From positions 62,001 through 126,000 of the forward strand of contig OZ242174.1 of the NCBI GenBank assembly GCA_965205685.1: DNA of 64,000 nt, written 5' to 3'. Position numbers and translations under genes: made by a program. The notes under the pieces were generated by a model that saw only the letters and a list, made by a program, of their open reading frames with translations, was not told the origin of the DNA and ran no database searches. This document shows, one piece after another, positions 16,911-25,154 of this stretch. This stretch comes from WTFY01 sp965205685 (GTDB taxonomy: Bacteria > Pseudomonadota > Gammaproteobacteria > UBA4575). The stretch's first letter is position 1, and each line of letters begins with the position of its first letter.

Positions 16911-18473
16911 CTATAAATACCACATGCCTGCCAAGGCACCGGCCAAGGCGAGAATCAGGATTACGGTGATGGCTCGATTTGATTTCCTGACTTCATTGCG
17001 CAGCGCTTTGAACTCCTGATTCTGCTGTTCAAGCATGTCGTTATTTTGTTCAAATTTCTTCATGCTCGTGTACACCAGATCCGGAATTTCAGGCAGGCGT
17101 TCTGCCATGCGGGGCAGCTGCTTGCGAATCCCCAGAGCCAGTGCACGCACCCCGACCTGTTCACTCATCCAGCGCTCCATGAAAGGCTTCGCCGTATCCC
17201 AGAGATTGAGGCTTGGATCCAGTTGACGGGCCAGACCCTCGATGCTCAGCATGGTCTTCTCCAACAACACCAGTTGGGGCTGGACCTTCATATTGAAACG
17301 TCGGGTAGTCTGGAAAAGTCGCACGAGCAGATTTCCGAACGAGATCTCGCTGAGAGGACGCTGGAAAACAGGCTCGCAGACCGTGCGAATGGCAGATTCA
17401 AATTCCTCTACCCGCACATCCGGCGGAACCCACCCTGATTCCAGATGCAGTTCCGCCACCCTGCGGTAGTCACGATTAAAAAATGCCAGAAGATTTTCTG
17501 CCAGATATCTTTTATCAGATGTCGTGAGTGTACCGATTACCCCGAAATCAACACCGATGTACTTGGGATCTTCCGGATTCTCATAGGAGACGAAAATATT
17601 GCCAGGATGCATGTCTCCATGAAAAAAATTATGTCTGAACACCTGTGTAAAAAAGATAATGCATCCTCGTTCTGAGAGTTTCTTGAGATTGATTCCATGC
17701 CGTTCCAAGGCTGCCCGATCGCTTACCGGAATACCATGGATGCGCTCGATCACCATGACATTTCGCCGACATAGATCGAAGTAAACCTCGGGTACATACA
17801 AATCCGGTGAGTTTTCAAAATTTCTGCGCAGCTGGCTGGCATTGGCAGCCTCTCGCAGAAGATCGAGTTCATCCAGGACGACCCGTTCGAACTCCTGCAC
17901 TATTTCGCGAGGCTGTAACAGCTGTGCATCTTTCCAGTATCGGTGCATGATGGATGCCATGACGTGCAAAAGTTCCAGGTCCTGTCGCACATCTTTTTCA
18001 ACGCCGGGGCGCAACACCTTGACCACCACATCGGTACCTTCATGAAGCTTGGCCGGATGCACCTGTGCAATCGAAGCCGATGCCATGGGCTCGATGCCGA
18101 ACTCGCCGAAAGCCTCGTTTACCGACTTCTGAAGCGCCTGCTCGACCAGTTGCTTGGCCACTTCCCCCGGAAAGGCCGGGACCTGGTCCTGCAACTTGGC
18201 AAGCTCATCGGCAATCTCTTCAGGAAACAGGTCACGACGTGTGGATAGTGTCTGTCCAAACTTTACGAAGATCGGACCGAGGTCCTCCAGCACGTAGCGG
18301 ATACGTACGCCATGCGTGATTTCCTCTTTTCGAAACCAGTGCCATGGCAACAAGAAAAGCAAGAAACGTATCGGTCGAAAATAGGGGATTTCAAACAGGA
18401 CTTCTTCAAGGCCATGCCGGATCAATACGATGTTGATACGGAAAAGCCGGATAAATAAACGAACGTAGCGCAT
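16911..18473 (-). CDS. ubiB: Ubiquinone biosynthesis ATPase/kinase-like protein
   Basis: This 520-residue UbiB/ABC1/ADCK-family protein is atypical kinase-like. It carries the family's KxGQ motif (VKFGQTLSTRRD, near residue 71), the ExD pair (DELDLLREAANA), a catalytic-loop equivalent HGDMHPGN and a metal-binding VDFGVIG. The C-terminus has a membrane helix (about residues 498-518), placing it at the inner membrane. UbiB is required for coenzyme Q synthesis, probably by extracting hydrophobic intermediates with ATP hydrolysis. It is part of a ubiE-ubiJ-ubiB unit: 2 bases separate it from ubiJ, so translation is likely coupled. Confidence 0.96.
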   Translation of the reverse strand: MRYVRLFIRLFRINIVLIRHGLEEVLFEIPYFRPIRFLLFLLPWHWFRKEEITHGVRIRYVLEDLGPIFVKFGQTLSTRRDLFPEEIADELAKLQDQVPAFPGEVAKQLVEQALQKSVNEAFGEFGIEPMASASIAQVHPAKLHEGTDVVVKVLRPGVEKDVRQDLELLHVMASIMHRYWKDAQLLQPREIVQEFERVVLDELDLLREAANASQLRRNFENSPDLYVPEVYFDLCRRNVMVIERIHGIPVSDRAALERHGINLKKLSERGCIIFFTQVFRHNFFHGDMHPGNIFVSYENPEDPKYIGVDFGVIGTLTTSDKRYLAENLLAFFNRDYRRVAELHLESGWVPPDVRVEEFESAIRTVCEPVFQRPLSEISFGNLLVRLFQTTRRFNMKVQPQLVLLEKTMLSIEGLARQLDPSLNLWDTAKPFMERWMSEQVGVRALALGIRKQLPRMAERLPEIPDLVYTSMKKFEQNNDMLEQQNQEFKALRNEVRKSNRAITVILILALAGALAGMWYL

Positions 18474-18475
18474 GA

Positions 18476-19084
18476 TTACCGGCGATCTGTCTTGCCAAGC
18501 CGGTCAATGCGGGCTTCAAGATGGCCGATGTCAGTTTCCAGACTTGTAGCATCCTTCAGGAATCGCTCAATTTCCGCCCTTGCCGGCATCACCCGGGACT
18601 CTTCCTGCAGGTATTCGCTTACATCCAAGAGAAAGTTTTTGATTGAACGGCGTTTATAGCTGCCTGCATGACCAAGACACGTGCCAAGCTGATGTGCCAG
18701 CACGTCCCCGACACAGGGGGCCGCGATCTCTTCCCAGTCGATCTCCACGTCACGAAAAATCCTTCCCATCTGTCTCACTGCCTCAAAATCACCTTGTACG
18801 TGCACAGAGCCATTCTCAAGCAAGGGCTGGTATTTCGCGCCGAGAGCGATGTTCAGCAAGGTCACGACATCCGCTTGGACTCTGGCCGTAATCTCAATAG
18901 GCTCGCTTTCAATATGATCGGCAACCACAACACCCTCTTGTCCAGGAACGACCAGAAATTCCTTTTTCAGATCTGTCAAATGGAATACCAGATTTTTACC
19001 TTCGAACGCTTGCAATCGTTCTGCAACCTCGGGATCGCGGTCGAAGTATTTCTTTAGAGAGTAGTTAATGAGTTTGACCAGCAT
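18476..19084 (-). CDS. ubiJ: Ubiquinone biosynthesis accessory factor, SCP2 domain
   Basis: A 202-residue protein with an N-terminal SCP2-like lipid-binding domain (about residues 10-115, KNLVFHLTDLKKEFLVV) and a C-terminal helical or coiled-coil part (about 155-200) rich in alternating charge. UbiJ works with UbiK and helps assemble the soluble Ubi complex that hydroxylates and methylates lipid-bound quinone intermediates. The assignment rests on the SCP2 fold and on its position between ubiE (6 bases upstream) and ubiB (2 bases downstream), the standard gammaproteobacterial order. Confidence 0.93.
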   Translation of the reverse strand: MLVKLINYSLKKYFDRDPEVAERLQAFEGKNLVFHLTDLKKEFLVVPGQEGVVVADHIESEPIEITARVQADVVTLLNIALGAKYQPLLENGSVHVQGDFEAVRQMGRIFRDVEIDWEEIAAPCVGDVLAHQLGTCLGHAGSYKRRSIKNFLLDVSEYLQEESRVMPARAEIERFLKDATSLETDIGHLEARIDRLGKTDRR

Positions 19085-19090
19085 GCCTGT

Positions 19091-19840
19091 TTACGCAGAA
19101 AGCTTGTAGCCGCGGTGTATGCACACGATCCCAAACCCGAGATCCAGAAAATCGCACTGCTGAAAACCCGCCGATTCCAGCATCGACCGCAGTGTGTCCG
19201 GGTCAGGGTGTTTGCGTATTGACTCCGCAAGATACCGGTAACTGCCAGCATCCCTTGCGACAATCTTACCCATCTTCGGCAAAAACCCAAAAGAGTATGA
19301 ATCGTAAGCCTTGCGAAGCAATTTATGGGCTTTGGAAAACTCCAGCACCAGCAACTGCCCGCCCGGTTTCAGTACCCTGAATATCGCCCGCAGGGCTTGG
19401 CTTTTGTCCGTAAAGTTTCTCAAGCCGAAGGCAAGGACGACACGATCGAAATAATTCTCCCGGAAAGGCAGTACTTCTGCCATCGCCTGTACGTAATGCA
19501 GGTTTTTCAGCAGCCCCTTATCCACGAGTTTCCCGCGCCCGTGTTCCAGCATTGTAAGGTTAAGATCGCAAAGTGTGATTTCACCCTGCTCAGCCAGTTT
19601 CGGGGCCAGCAATGCAGAGAGGTCCGCCGTGCCGGCTGCGAGATCCAGCACCTTGTGACAGGGTTGAACATTTGCGAGGTATACCAACTGATGCTTCCAG
19701 ACCCGATGCAGACCAAATGACATGACATCGTTCATCACATCGTATTTGCTGGCCACCGAGTCAAACACTGCACTGACCTTTTCTGTTTTCTCTCCAGGAC
19801 TTACATCCTGATATCCAAAGTGAGTATTTTTTTCTTGCAT
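19091..19840 (-). CDS. ubiE: Ubiquinone/menaquinone C-methyltransferase
   Basis: This 249-residue class I SAM-dependent methyltransferase has a typical UbiE N-terminus (FGYQDVSPGEKTEKVSAVFDSVA), the SAM-binding motif I VLDLAAGTADLS (about residues 65-76) and the family segment DRVVLAFGLRNFTDK. It methylates the ring carbon of the demethylated quinone intermediate. It heads the ubiE-ubiJ-ubiB unit; a gap of 100 bases to the upstream DUF971 gene may hold a promoter, but none is clear. Confidence 0.97.
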   Translation of the reverse strand: MQEKNTHFGYQDVSPGEKTEKVSAVFDSVASKYDVMNDVMSFGLHRVWKHQLVYLANVQPCHKVLDLAAGTADLSALLAPKLAEQGEITLCDLNLTMLEHGRGKLVDKGLLKNLHYVQAMAEVLPFRENYFDRVVLAFGLRNFTDKSQALRAIFRVLKPGGQLLVLEFSKAHKLLRKAYDSYSFGFLPKMGKIVARDAGSYRYLAESIRKHPDPDTLRSMLESAGFQQCDFLDLGFGIVCIHRGYKLSA

Positions 19841-19940
19841 GCCAGGCGTACTGTGCTATGTGATGCCAACGACTGCATCTGTACCAGGGTTTATACTTGT
19901 GAAGGAAGCTGCGTGACCGAGCCCGAGTGTAAGGGTGGTT

Positions 19941-20333
19941 TTATTCACCCAAAACCTTTCTTTGATAACCTGCCTCTTTCAAACGCTCGAGATATCTTTG
20001 CCACTTTTGTTCCTGATCGATGCCAAGTTCATAAAGATATTCCCAAGAAAATATCCCAGTGTCGTGGTTATCATCAAAAACCAATTGAACGGCATAATTG
20101 CCTACCTGCTCGATGGCATTGATGCCGACATCCTCCTTTCCTACCTGCAATACTCCCTGCCCAGGCCCGTGACCGGCTACTTCGGCAGAAGGCGAGTGCA
20201 CACGAAGGTATTCGCACGATAGCTTAAAACGTTTGCCATCATCAAATGCGACCTCCAGCATCCTCGACTTCTGATGCAGGTGAATTTCGGTGGGTGTCTT
20301 TTTTGGCAAAGCGTCTTGACCTTTTTTATTCAA
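19941..20333 (-). CDS. DUF971 protein (gamma-butyrobetaine hydroxylase-like N-terminal domain)
   Basis: A 130-residue protein made of a single DUF971/GBBH-like N-terminal domain. It has LHQKSRMLEVAFDDGKRFKLS at the start, the CEYLRVHSPSAEVAGHG centre (where the full-length family binds zinc) and the DDNHDTGIFSWEYLYELG segment. The stand-alone domain is widespread next to hslVU in proteobacteria; related domains occur in the [4Fe-4S] carrier ApbC/Mrp family, and the exact role of the free form is not established. It follows hslU by 21 bases, so it is probably co-transcribed with the protease genes. Confidence 0.9.
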   Translation of the reverse strand: MNKKGQDALPKKTPTEIHLHQKSRMLEVAFDDGKRFKLSCEYLRVHSPSAEVAGHGPGQGVLQVGKEDVGINAIEQVGNYAVQLVFDDNHDTGIFSWEYLYELGIDQEQKWQRYLERLKEAGYQRKVLGE

Positions 20334-20354
20334 TCGTTGGCATACTTGCAGAAG

Positions 20355-21683
20355 TTACAGGATATAACGGCTCAGGTCCTCATCCTTAACCAGTTCGCCG
20401 ATATTTTCATCCACGTAAGCCTGATCAATAGTGATTGACGTACCACTTTCATCCGGTGCGGAAAATGAAATTTTCTCAAGCAGGCGCTCCATCACCGTGT
20501 GCAGTCTGCGTGCACCGATATTTTCGGTGGATTCATTCACATCATGCGCGATCTGTGCAACCTTGCGGATGCCGTCCTCTGCAAAATCCAGGTGCACGCC
20601 TTCAGTAGCGAGCAACGCGGCGTATTGCTCAGTGAGCGAGGCGTCGGGTTCGGCCAATATGCGTACGAAGTCGTCGGCGGTAAGTGCCTTGAGTTCGACC
20701 CGAATTGGCAAGCGGCCCTGCAACTCTGGAATCAAATCCGAGGGTTTGGATACATGGAATGCCCCGGAGGCAATAAACAATATGTGGTCGGTCTTGACCA
20801 TGCCGTATTTGGTACTGATGGTGCAGCCTTCCACCAACGGCAACAAATCCCGCTGCACACCCTCGCGCGAGACATCTGCACCACTGGTCTGACCATGTTT
20901 CGTAACCTTGTCAATCTCGTCCAGAAACACGATCCCGTTCTGCTCTACATTCTCGAGAGCTTTTGCCTTAAGTTCCTCTTCATTGATCAATTTGTGTGCC
21001 TCTTCATCGGTCAGCACTTTCATGGCTTCTCCGATGCGCATTTTGCGGGTTTTTTTCTTGTTGCTGCCCAAATTTTGAAACATCCCCTGCAACTGGCTCG
21101 CCATCTCCTCCATGCCTGGCGGGGTCATAATTTCCACCCCTACAGGCATAACCGCTACGTCCACATCGATTTCCGTATCGTCCAAATCACCCTCACGCAA
21201 TTTTTTCCTGAACTTTTGCCGGGTGTCACTTATGGATCCCGGCACGCCGTCTGTCTCGGAGTCTGCTCTGGGCGGCAGCAACGCATCCAAGATCCGCTCC
21301 TCGGCCACTTCCTCGGCACGAAAGTTTACTTTTTCCATCTCCTGTTCACGCATCATTTTTGCCGACGTGTCGACAAGATCGCGGACGATGGAATCGACCT
21401 CCTTGCCCACGTAGCCCACTTCGGTGAATTTGGTGGCCTCAACCTTGATGAAAGGTGCATTGGCCAAGCGTGCCAAACGCCGTGCGATTTCAGTCTTCCC
21501 TACACCGGTAGGTCCGATCATCAGTATATTTTTTGGAGTGACCTCCATGCGCAGGGTTTCCGACAACTGCTGACGACGCCATCGGTTGCGTAATGCGATT
21601 GCCACTGCCCGTTTGGCCTCGTCCTGCCCGACGATGTGCTTATCGAGTTCCTGAACAATTTCTCGCGGGGTCATGTTTGACAT
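20355..21683 (-). CDS. hslU: ATP-dependent protease ATPase subunit HslU
   Basis: At 442 residues this is the standard length of the AAA+ unfoldase of the HslVU (ClpYQ) protease. Visible motifs are Walker A GPTGVGKTEIARRLA (about residues 56-70), the pore loop in TEVGYVGKEVDSIVRDL, Walker B GIVFLDEIDKV, the sensor-1 region, and the C-terminal DLSRYIL that inserts into HslV. The intermediate (I) domain carries a lysine-rich segment (LGSNKKKTRKMRIGE). It unfolds substrates and feeds them to HslV, encoded 36 bases upstream. No sigma-32 promoter could be identified with confidence. Confidence 0.98.
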   Translation of the reverse strand: MSNMTPREIVQELDKHIVGQDEAKRAVAIALRNRWRRQQLSETLRMEVTPKNILMIGPTGVGKTEIARRLARLANAPFIKVEATKFTEVGYVGKEVDSIVRDLVDTSAKMMREQEMEKVNFRAEEVAEERILDALLPPRADSETDGVPGSISDTRQKFRKKLREGDLDDTEIDVDVAVMPVGVEIMTPPGMEEMASQLQGMFQNLGSNKKKTRKMRIGEAMKVLTDEEAHKLINEEELKAKALENVEQNGIVFLDEIDKVTKHGQTSGADVSREGVQRDLLPLVEGCTISTKYGMVKTDHILFIASGAFHVSKPSDLIPELQGRLPIRVELKALTADDFVRILAEPDASLTEQYAALLATEGVHLDFAEDGIRKVAQIAHDVNESTENIGARRLHTVMERLLEKISFSAPDESGTSITIDQAYVDENIGELVKDEDLSRYIL

Positions 21684-21719
21684 GAGAAGTCCGGTTTCCT
21701 GAATTAGGTATACAGAAAG

Positions 21720-22253
21720 CTACAGTTCTTCAACCGAGATACTTGTATTGGTGTAGATGCAAATGCCCGCTGCGATATTCAGTGCCTTGAGCACGATCTC
21801 CTTGGCGCTTAGTCCAGTGTCATCCAGCAGAGCCCTAGCGGCCGCCTGCGCATACGGCCCCCCGGAACCAATCGCGACCAGCGCGTCTTCCGGTTCGATA
21901 ACATCGCCATTGCCTGAAATAATCAGCGACGTGGATTGGTCCGAGACTGCAAGCAAGGCTTCCAGTCTGCGCAGCATGCGGTCCGTACGCCAGTCCTTGG
22001 CAAGTTCCACGGCCGCACGGGTAAGCTGGCCATTATGCTGCTCAAGCTTGGATTCAAAGCGCCCAAACAGGGTAAACGCATCAGCAGTCCCTCCGGCAAA
22101 ACCTGCAATCACCTTGTCTTCGTACAGCCTGCGGATTTTACGTGCATTGGCCTTCATGATGGTATTGCCCAGGGATACCTGACCATCCCCGCCCAGTGCT
22201 ACCTTGCCGTTGCGCCTAACACTGAGAATCGTAGTACCTTCAAATTGTTGCAT
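21720..22253 (-). CDS. hslV: ATP-dependent protease peptidase subunit HslV
   Basis: A 177-residue threonine peptidase of the proteasome beta fold. The chosen start is the ATG at 22253, which gives MQQFEGTTILSVRRNGK; the catalytic threonine would be the first of the TT pair, released by removing a short MQQFEG leader. In the enterobacterial and pseudomonad form the Thr directly follows the initiator Met, whereas a six-residue leader of this kind is known in betaproteobacterial-type sequences. The conserved GGDGQVSLGNT, AGFAGGTADAFTLF and IGSGGPYAQAAARAL segments are present. It forms the double-hexamer chamber with HslU. A longer frame extending to 22346 lacks family similarity upstream. Confidence 0.95.
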   Translation of the reverse strand: MQQFEGTTILSVRRNGKVALGGDGQVSLGNTIMKANARKIRRLYEDKVIAGFAGGTADAFTLFGRFESKLEQHNGQLTRAAVELAKDWRTDRMLRRLEALLAVSDQSTSLIISGNGDVIEPEDALVAIGSGGPYAQAAARALLDDTGLSAKEIVLKALNIAAGICIYTNTSISVEEL

Positions 22254-22376
22254 ACACGTAGCGTCCGCGAGACGGGTTAATAGTTGCAGAGTATCGAATA
22301 CAAGGGTGACCTCGACGCCTTGCCGAAGCCAGATTATCAAAACCACAGACAGATTACACCAGACTAAAGGTGTGGC

Positions 22377-23324
22377 TTATTCCTCGCCCGGAGCGGATCT
22401 TTTGCGGGATGGGTTTTTTCTGGCACGTGGGTGGGTGCGGTCATATACCTGTGCAAGGTGCTGGAAATCCAGATGGGTGTAGATCTGTGTCGTACTGATG
22501 TCCGCATGCCCCAGCATTTCCTGCACGGCTCGCAGGTCCCCGCTTGATTCCAGCAAATGACTCGCAAACGAATGACGTAGCATGTGCGGGTGGACATGCT
22601 TGTCTAAACCATGTTTACGAGCTAGCCGTGCCATGCGTTGCTGTACAGCACGTGAGGACAACCGTCTGCCGCGGTTGCTGATGAATACCGCACTTTCACC
22701 CTCGTCAACCCAGGTCTTCCGTGCATCCAACCACTGTCTGAGTGACTTGCAGGCCGCAAGTCCAACCGGCAGGTACCGTAGTTTGTTGCCTTTACCCAGT
22801 ACACGCACCTGGCTTTGAGGCAAATCCAAGTCTTCGATATTCAAGTTGACCAGCTCAACCAAGCGCAGTCCGGATGAATACATAAGCTCCATCATTGCAT
22901 GGTCGCGCATTTCGAGCGGCCCTTGCGGGACCTGTGCGAGCAGGCAGTTGATCTCGTCCACATCCAGCAGTTCGGGAAGTTTTTTCTTGGCGCCCGGTGC
23001 GCTCACGTCGGTAACAGGATTACTCCCGACCAGCCGTTCTCGCTGCAGGTAACTGTAGAACCCTCTGAGGGCACTCAGGCTGCGTTGCAAACTGCGTGCA
23101 GAAATCCCTCGCCGCCGGCGCGAGCCTGCAAATTCACGTACATGCAGCGCATCCGCCTGACAGCAGTTTTCTACCTTGGCTGACTCCACGAACCCTACGA
23201 ATTGCAGAATGTCCCTACGGTAGTTTTCCACGGTGGCGGGGGAATACCTTCGCTCATCGCTCAGGTAACGCAAATATCTACGAACGAGTTCCTGGGTGTT
23301 TGGCAAACCAGTCACTGCAGCCAT
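22377..23324 (-). CDS. xerC: Tyrosine recombinase XerC
   Basis: This 315-residue recombinase is called from the ATG at 23324, which has a GAGG ribosome site six bases upstream; a TTG 12 bases earlier would overlap that site. The N-terminal SAM-like core-binding domain spans about residues 10-100. The catalytic domain has the full RKHRHY set: Arg in SSGLRLVELVNL, Lys in VLGKGNKLRYLPV, HPHMLRHSFASHLLE, His in LGHADISTTQIY, and the nucleophile Tyr directly after. With XerD at dif it resolves chromosome dimers. The usual DUF484 gene between dapF and xerC is missing; only 165 bases separate them. Confidence 0.95.
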   Translation of the reverse strand: MAAVTGLPNTQELVRRYLRYLSDERRYSPATVENYRRDILQFVGFVESAKVENCCQADALHVREFAGSRRRRGISARSLQRSLSALRGFYSYLQRERLVGSNPVTDVSAPGAKKKLPELLDVDEINCLLAQVPQGPLEMRDHAMMELMYSSGLRLVELVNLNIEDLDLPQSQVRVLGKGNKLRYLPVGLAACKSLRQWLDARKTWVDEGESAVFISNRGRRLSSRAVQQRMARLARKHGLDKHVHPHMLRHSFASHLLESSGDLRAVQEMLGHADISTTQIYTHLDFQHLAQVYDRTHPRARKNPSRKRSAPGEE

Positions 23325-23489
23325 GTCGTTCCTCAATTGCGCTCACGTTTCCTTACGGTACCACTTGATCTGCGCAAAGGGAAACAACGGCTTTGCCTAT
23401 TTTTGAAGCAATGAGCCGGAAGCGGCTAACCGGTTGCAAACTGTTGCAGCTTTCTGCTGACAATCTTGCCCGCGGCGTGGTTGCTATGC

Positions 23490-24320
23490 TCATAGCATCA
23501 AGCTCCCTTCAAAACTCAACGTTGCAGGACCGGTCATTAGCACAGGCTGATCCGGATGGTCGCATTCAATCAGCAAGCGCCCCCCGGGCAGCCGGACAGA
23601 CACTTTTGTGCCAAGCCGATTTTGGGATTGACCTACCACTACCGCAGCACATGCACCGGTACCACAGGCACTGGTTTCTCCTACATCCCTTTCAAACACA
23701 CGCAGGGCAATATGCTGGGAATCCAGGATCTGCATAAAACCAACATTGACTTTGCGGGGAAACATCGGGTGAACTTCTATCTTGGGACCGAGGGTACTCA
23801 CGGGCGCATGCTCAATATTGTCTACCTGCATCACAGCATGCGGATTCCCCATCGAAACCGCGCCGATTTCGACCTGCTGTTTGCCAACCTCAAGCATGTA
23901 GCTTGACGATATCTGTGCAGCAGTAAACGGGATTTTTTCAGGTTCAAACACGGGCGTGCCCATGTCGACGGTTACCAGGTCATCTTCACGAAGATGAATA
24001 TGGTATATGCCACTGACAGTCTTGACGCTGATTGAATTCTTGTGTGTAAGGTCGTTATGCCTGAGAAATTTGCCAATGCAACGCGCTCCATTCCCACATT
24101 GTTCAACTTCCTCTCCGTTGCTGTTATAGACCTGGTAATCAAAGTCAGCCTCAGGGTCCGATGCAGGCCGCACCACAAGCACCTGGTCACAACCTACACC
24201 CAACCTTCGATCCGCAACCCAGCACAACTGCTCGCGGCTCAAACAGACATCCTGGTTGATGGCATCGAAGACCACAAAATCATTGCCGAGCCCGTGCATT
24301 TTTGTAAATTGTAGACGCAT
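23490..24320 (-). CDS. dapF: Diaminopimelate epimerase
   Basis: With the ATG at 24320 (MRLQFTKMHGLGNDF) the enzyme has 276 residues, the normal length; a GTG nine bases upstream is possible. It interconverts LL- and meso-diaminopimelate for lysine and peptidoglycan synthesis. The two catalytic cysteines are present in the canonical QCGNGARC (about residue 74) and SACGTGACA (about residue 220) motifs. It lies in the lipoprotein-lysA-methyltransferase-dapF order, and lysA uses its product. Confidence 0.97.
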   Translation of the reverse strand: MRLQFTKMHGLGNDFVVFDAINQDVCLSREQLCWVADRRLGVGCDQVLVVRPASDPEADFDYQVYNSNGEEVEQCGNGARCIGKFLRHNDLTHKNSISVKTVSGIYHIHLREDDLVTVDMGTPVFEPEKIPFTAAQISSSYMLEVGKQQVEIGAVSMGNPHAVMQVDNIEHAPVSTLGPKIEVHPMFPRKVNVGFMQILDSQHIALRVFERDVGETSACGTGACAAVVVGQSQNRLGTKVSVRLPGGRLLIECDHPDQPVLMTGPATLSFEGSLML

Positions 24321-24482
24321 GCCAACCACCGCGTTGTTATAAGGACATACTGTGCTGGCTGGGACCCTGGGTTGAGAATATTCCCCGGTCCACCGTCAGC
24401 CCAGCCTCACTAGAATATCCGCCCTGCCTGCATCTTGTCACGGTCACGGATCCGTAACCGAACACAATGCCCTTGGGCAATC

Positions 24483-25154
24483 TCATGCACCTTGTAAACG
24501 GCCGTGAACAAGCAGGTGCCGGTCACTGATCGGCTCAAGCTTCAGACCCCGCAGACCTGCCGCATGCAACTGGGCCTCCACTTCATCTGGCGTAAATGCA
24601 GCCAGTAACGAATTGTAAAAGTCGCGGCGCAGAATCTCAGGTTCATTTGCCGCATAGCAGGAGACAAGGTCTTCAGCCTGCTCCAAGGTCTGTGGCCTGT
24701 ACAGGTCACAGATGAAGATGGCCGTATTCGGGCTCGCATATTTGCGGATCGTTGTCCACAAGTCTTGAGGCTCATGAAGATGATGCAACAGGCTGTTCGA
24801 GACAATCGCCTGGTAGCATTTCTCTGGCAGTTCGCAGTCCGGCAAGCGTTGCAGGTGCAGTGTGATCTGATGCTGCAGTCCAGCGCGCTCAGTAAATGTC
24901 CGTGCCTGCGCCAGCATAAAATGCGCACCGTCCACGGCATCAATTTTGCAATCCGGATAGAGTCGTGCGAAACGAATCGAGATGTCTGCCGGGCCACAAC
25001 CCAGATCCAGCATCGTATGCGGCGCTTCATGCTTTCCGAAAACACGGCGAAAATGCGCCACGATGGCACTGTGGGCATCCTCGAAGTCCGCATCCGCATA
25101 GGCCCTGGCCTGTGCCGGGTCATTCATCAGTTCAGGTTCAGGCAAACGCTGCAT
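24483..25154 (-). CDS. Class I SAM-dependent methyltransferase of unknown substrate
   Basis: A 223-residue protein with a Rossmann-like methyltransferase core: motif I MLDLGCGPADISIRFA (about residues 48-63), the acidic DAVDG at the end of strand 2 and a motif-IV-like SNSLLHHLHEP. A C-terminal cap with several cysteines resembles small-molecule rather than nucleic-acid methyltransferases. Its ATG overlaps the lysA stop by one base, so it is translationally coupled to lysA; it is not normally found in the lysA-dapF pair. The substrate is not identifiable. Confidence 0.82.
   Translation of the reverse strand: MQRLPEPELMNDPAQARAYADADFEDAHSAIVAHFRRVFGKHEAPHTMLDLGCGPADISIRFARLYPDCKIDAVDGAHFMLAQARTFTERAGLQHQITLHLQRLPDCELPEKCYQAIVSNSLLHHLHEPQDLWTTIRKYASPNTAIFICDLYRPQTLEQAEDLVSCYAANEPEILRRDFYNSLLAAFTPDEVEAQLHAAGLRGLKLEPISDRHLLVHGRLQGA

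Noticed and set aside
22254..22346. N-terminal extension of HslV
   Set aside because: The additional residues have no similarity to HslV, and an ATG at the family-like start is available.
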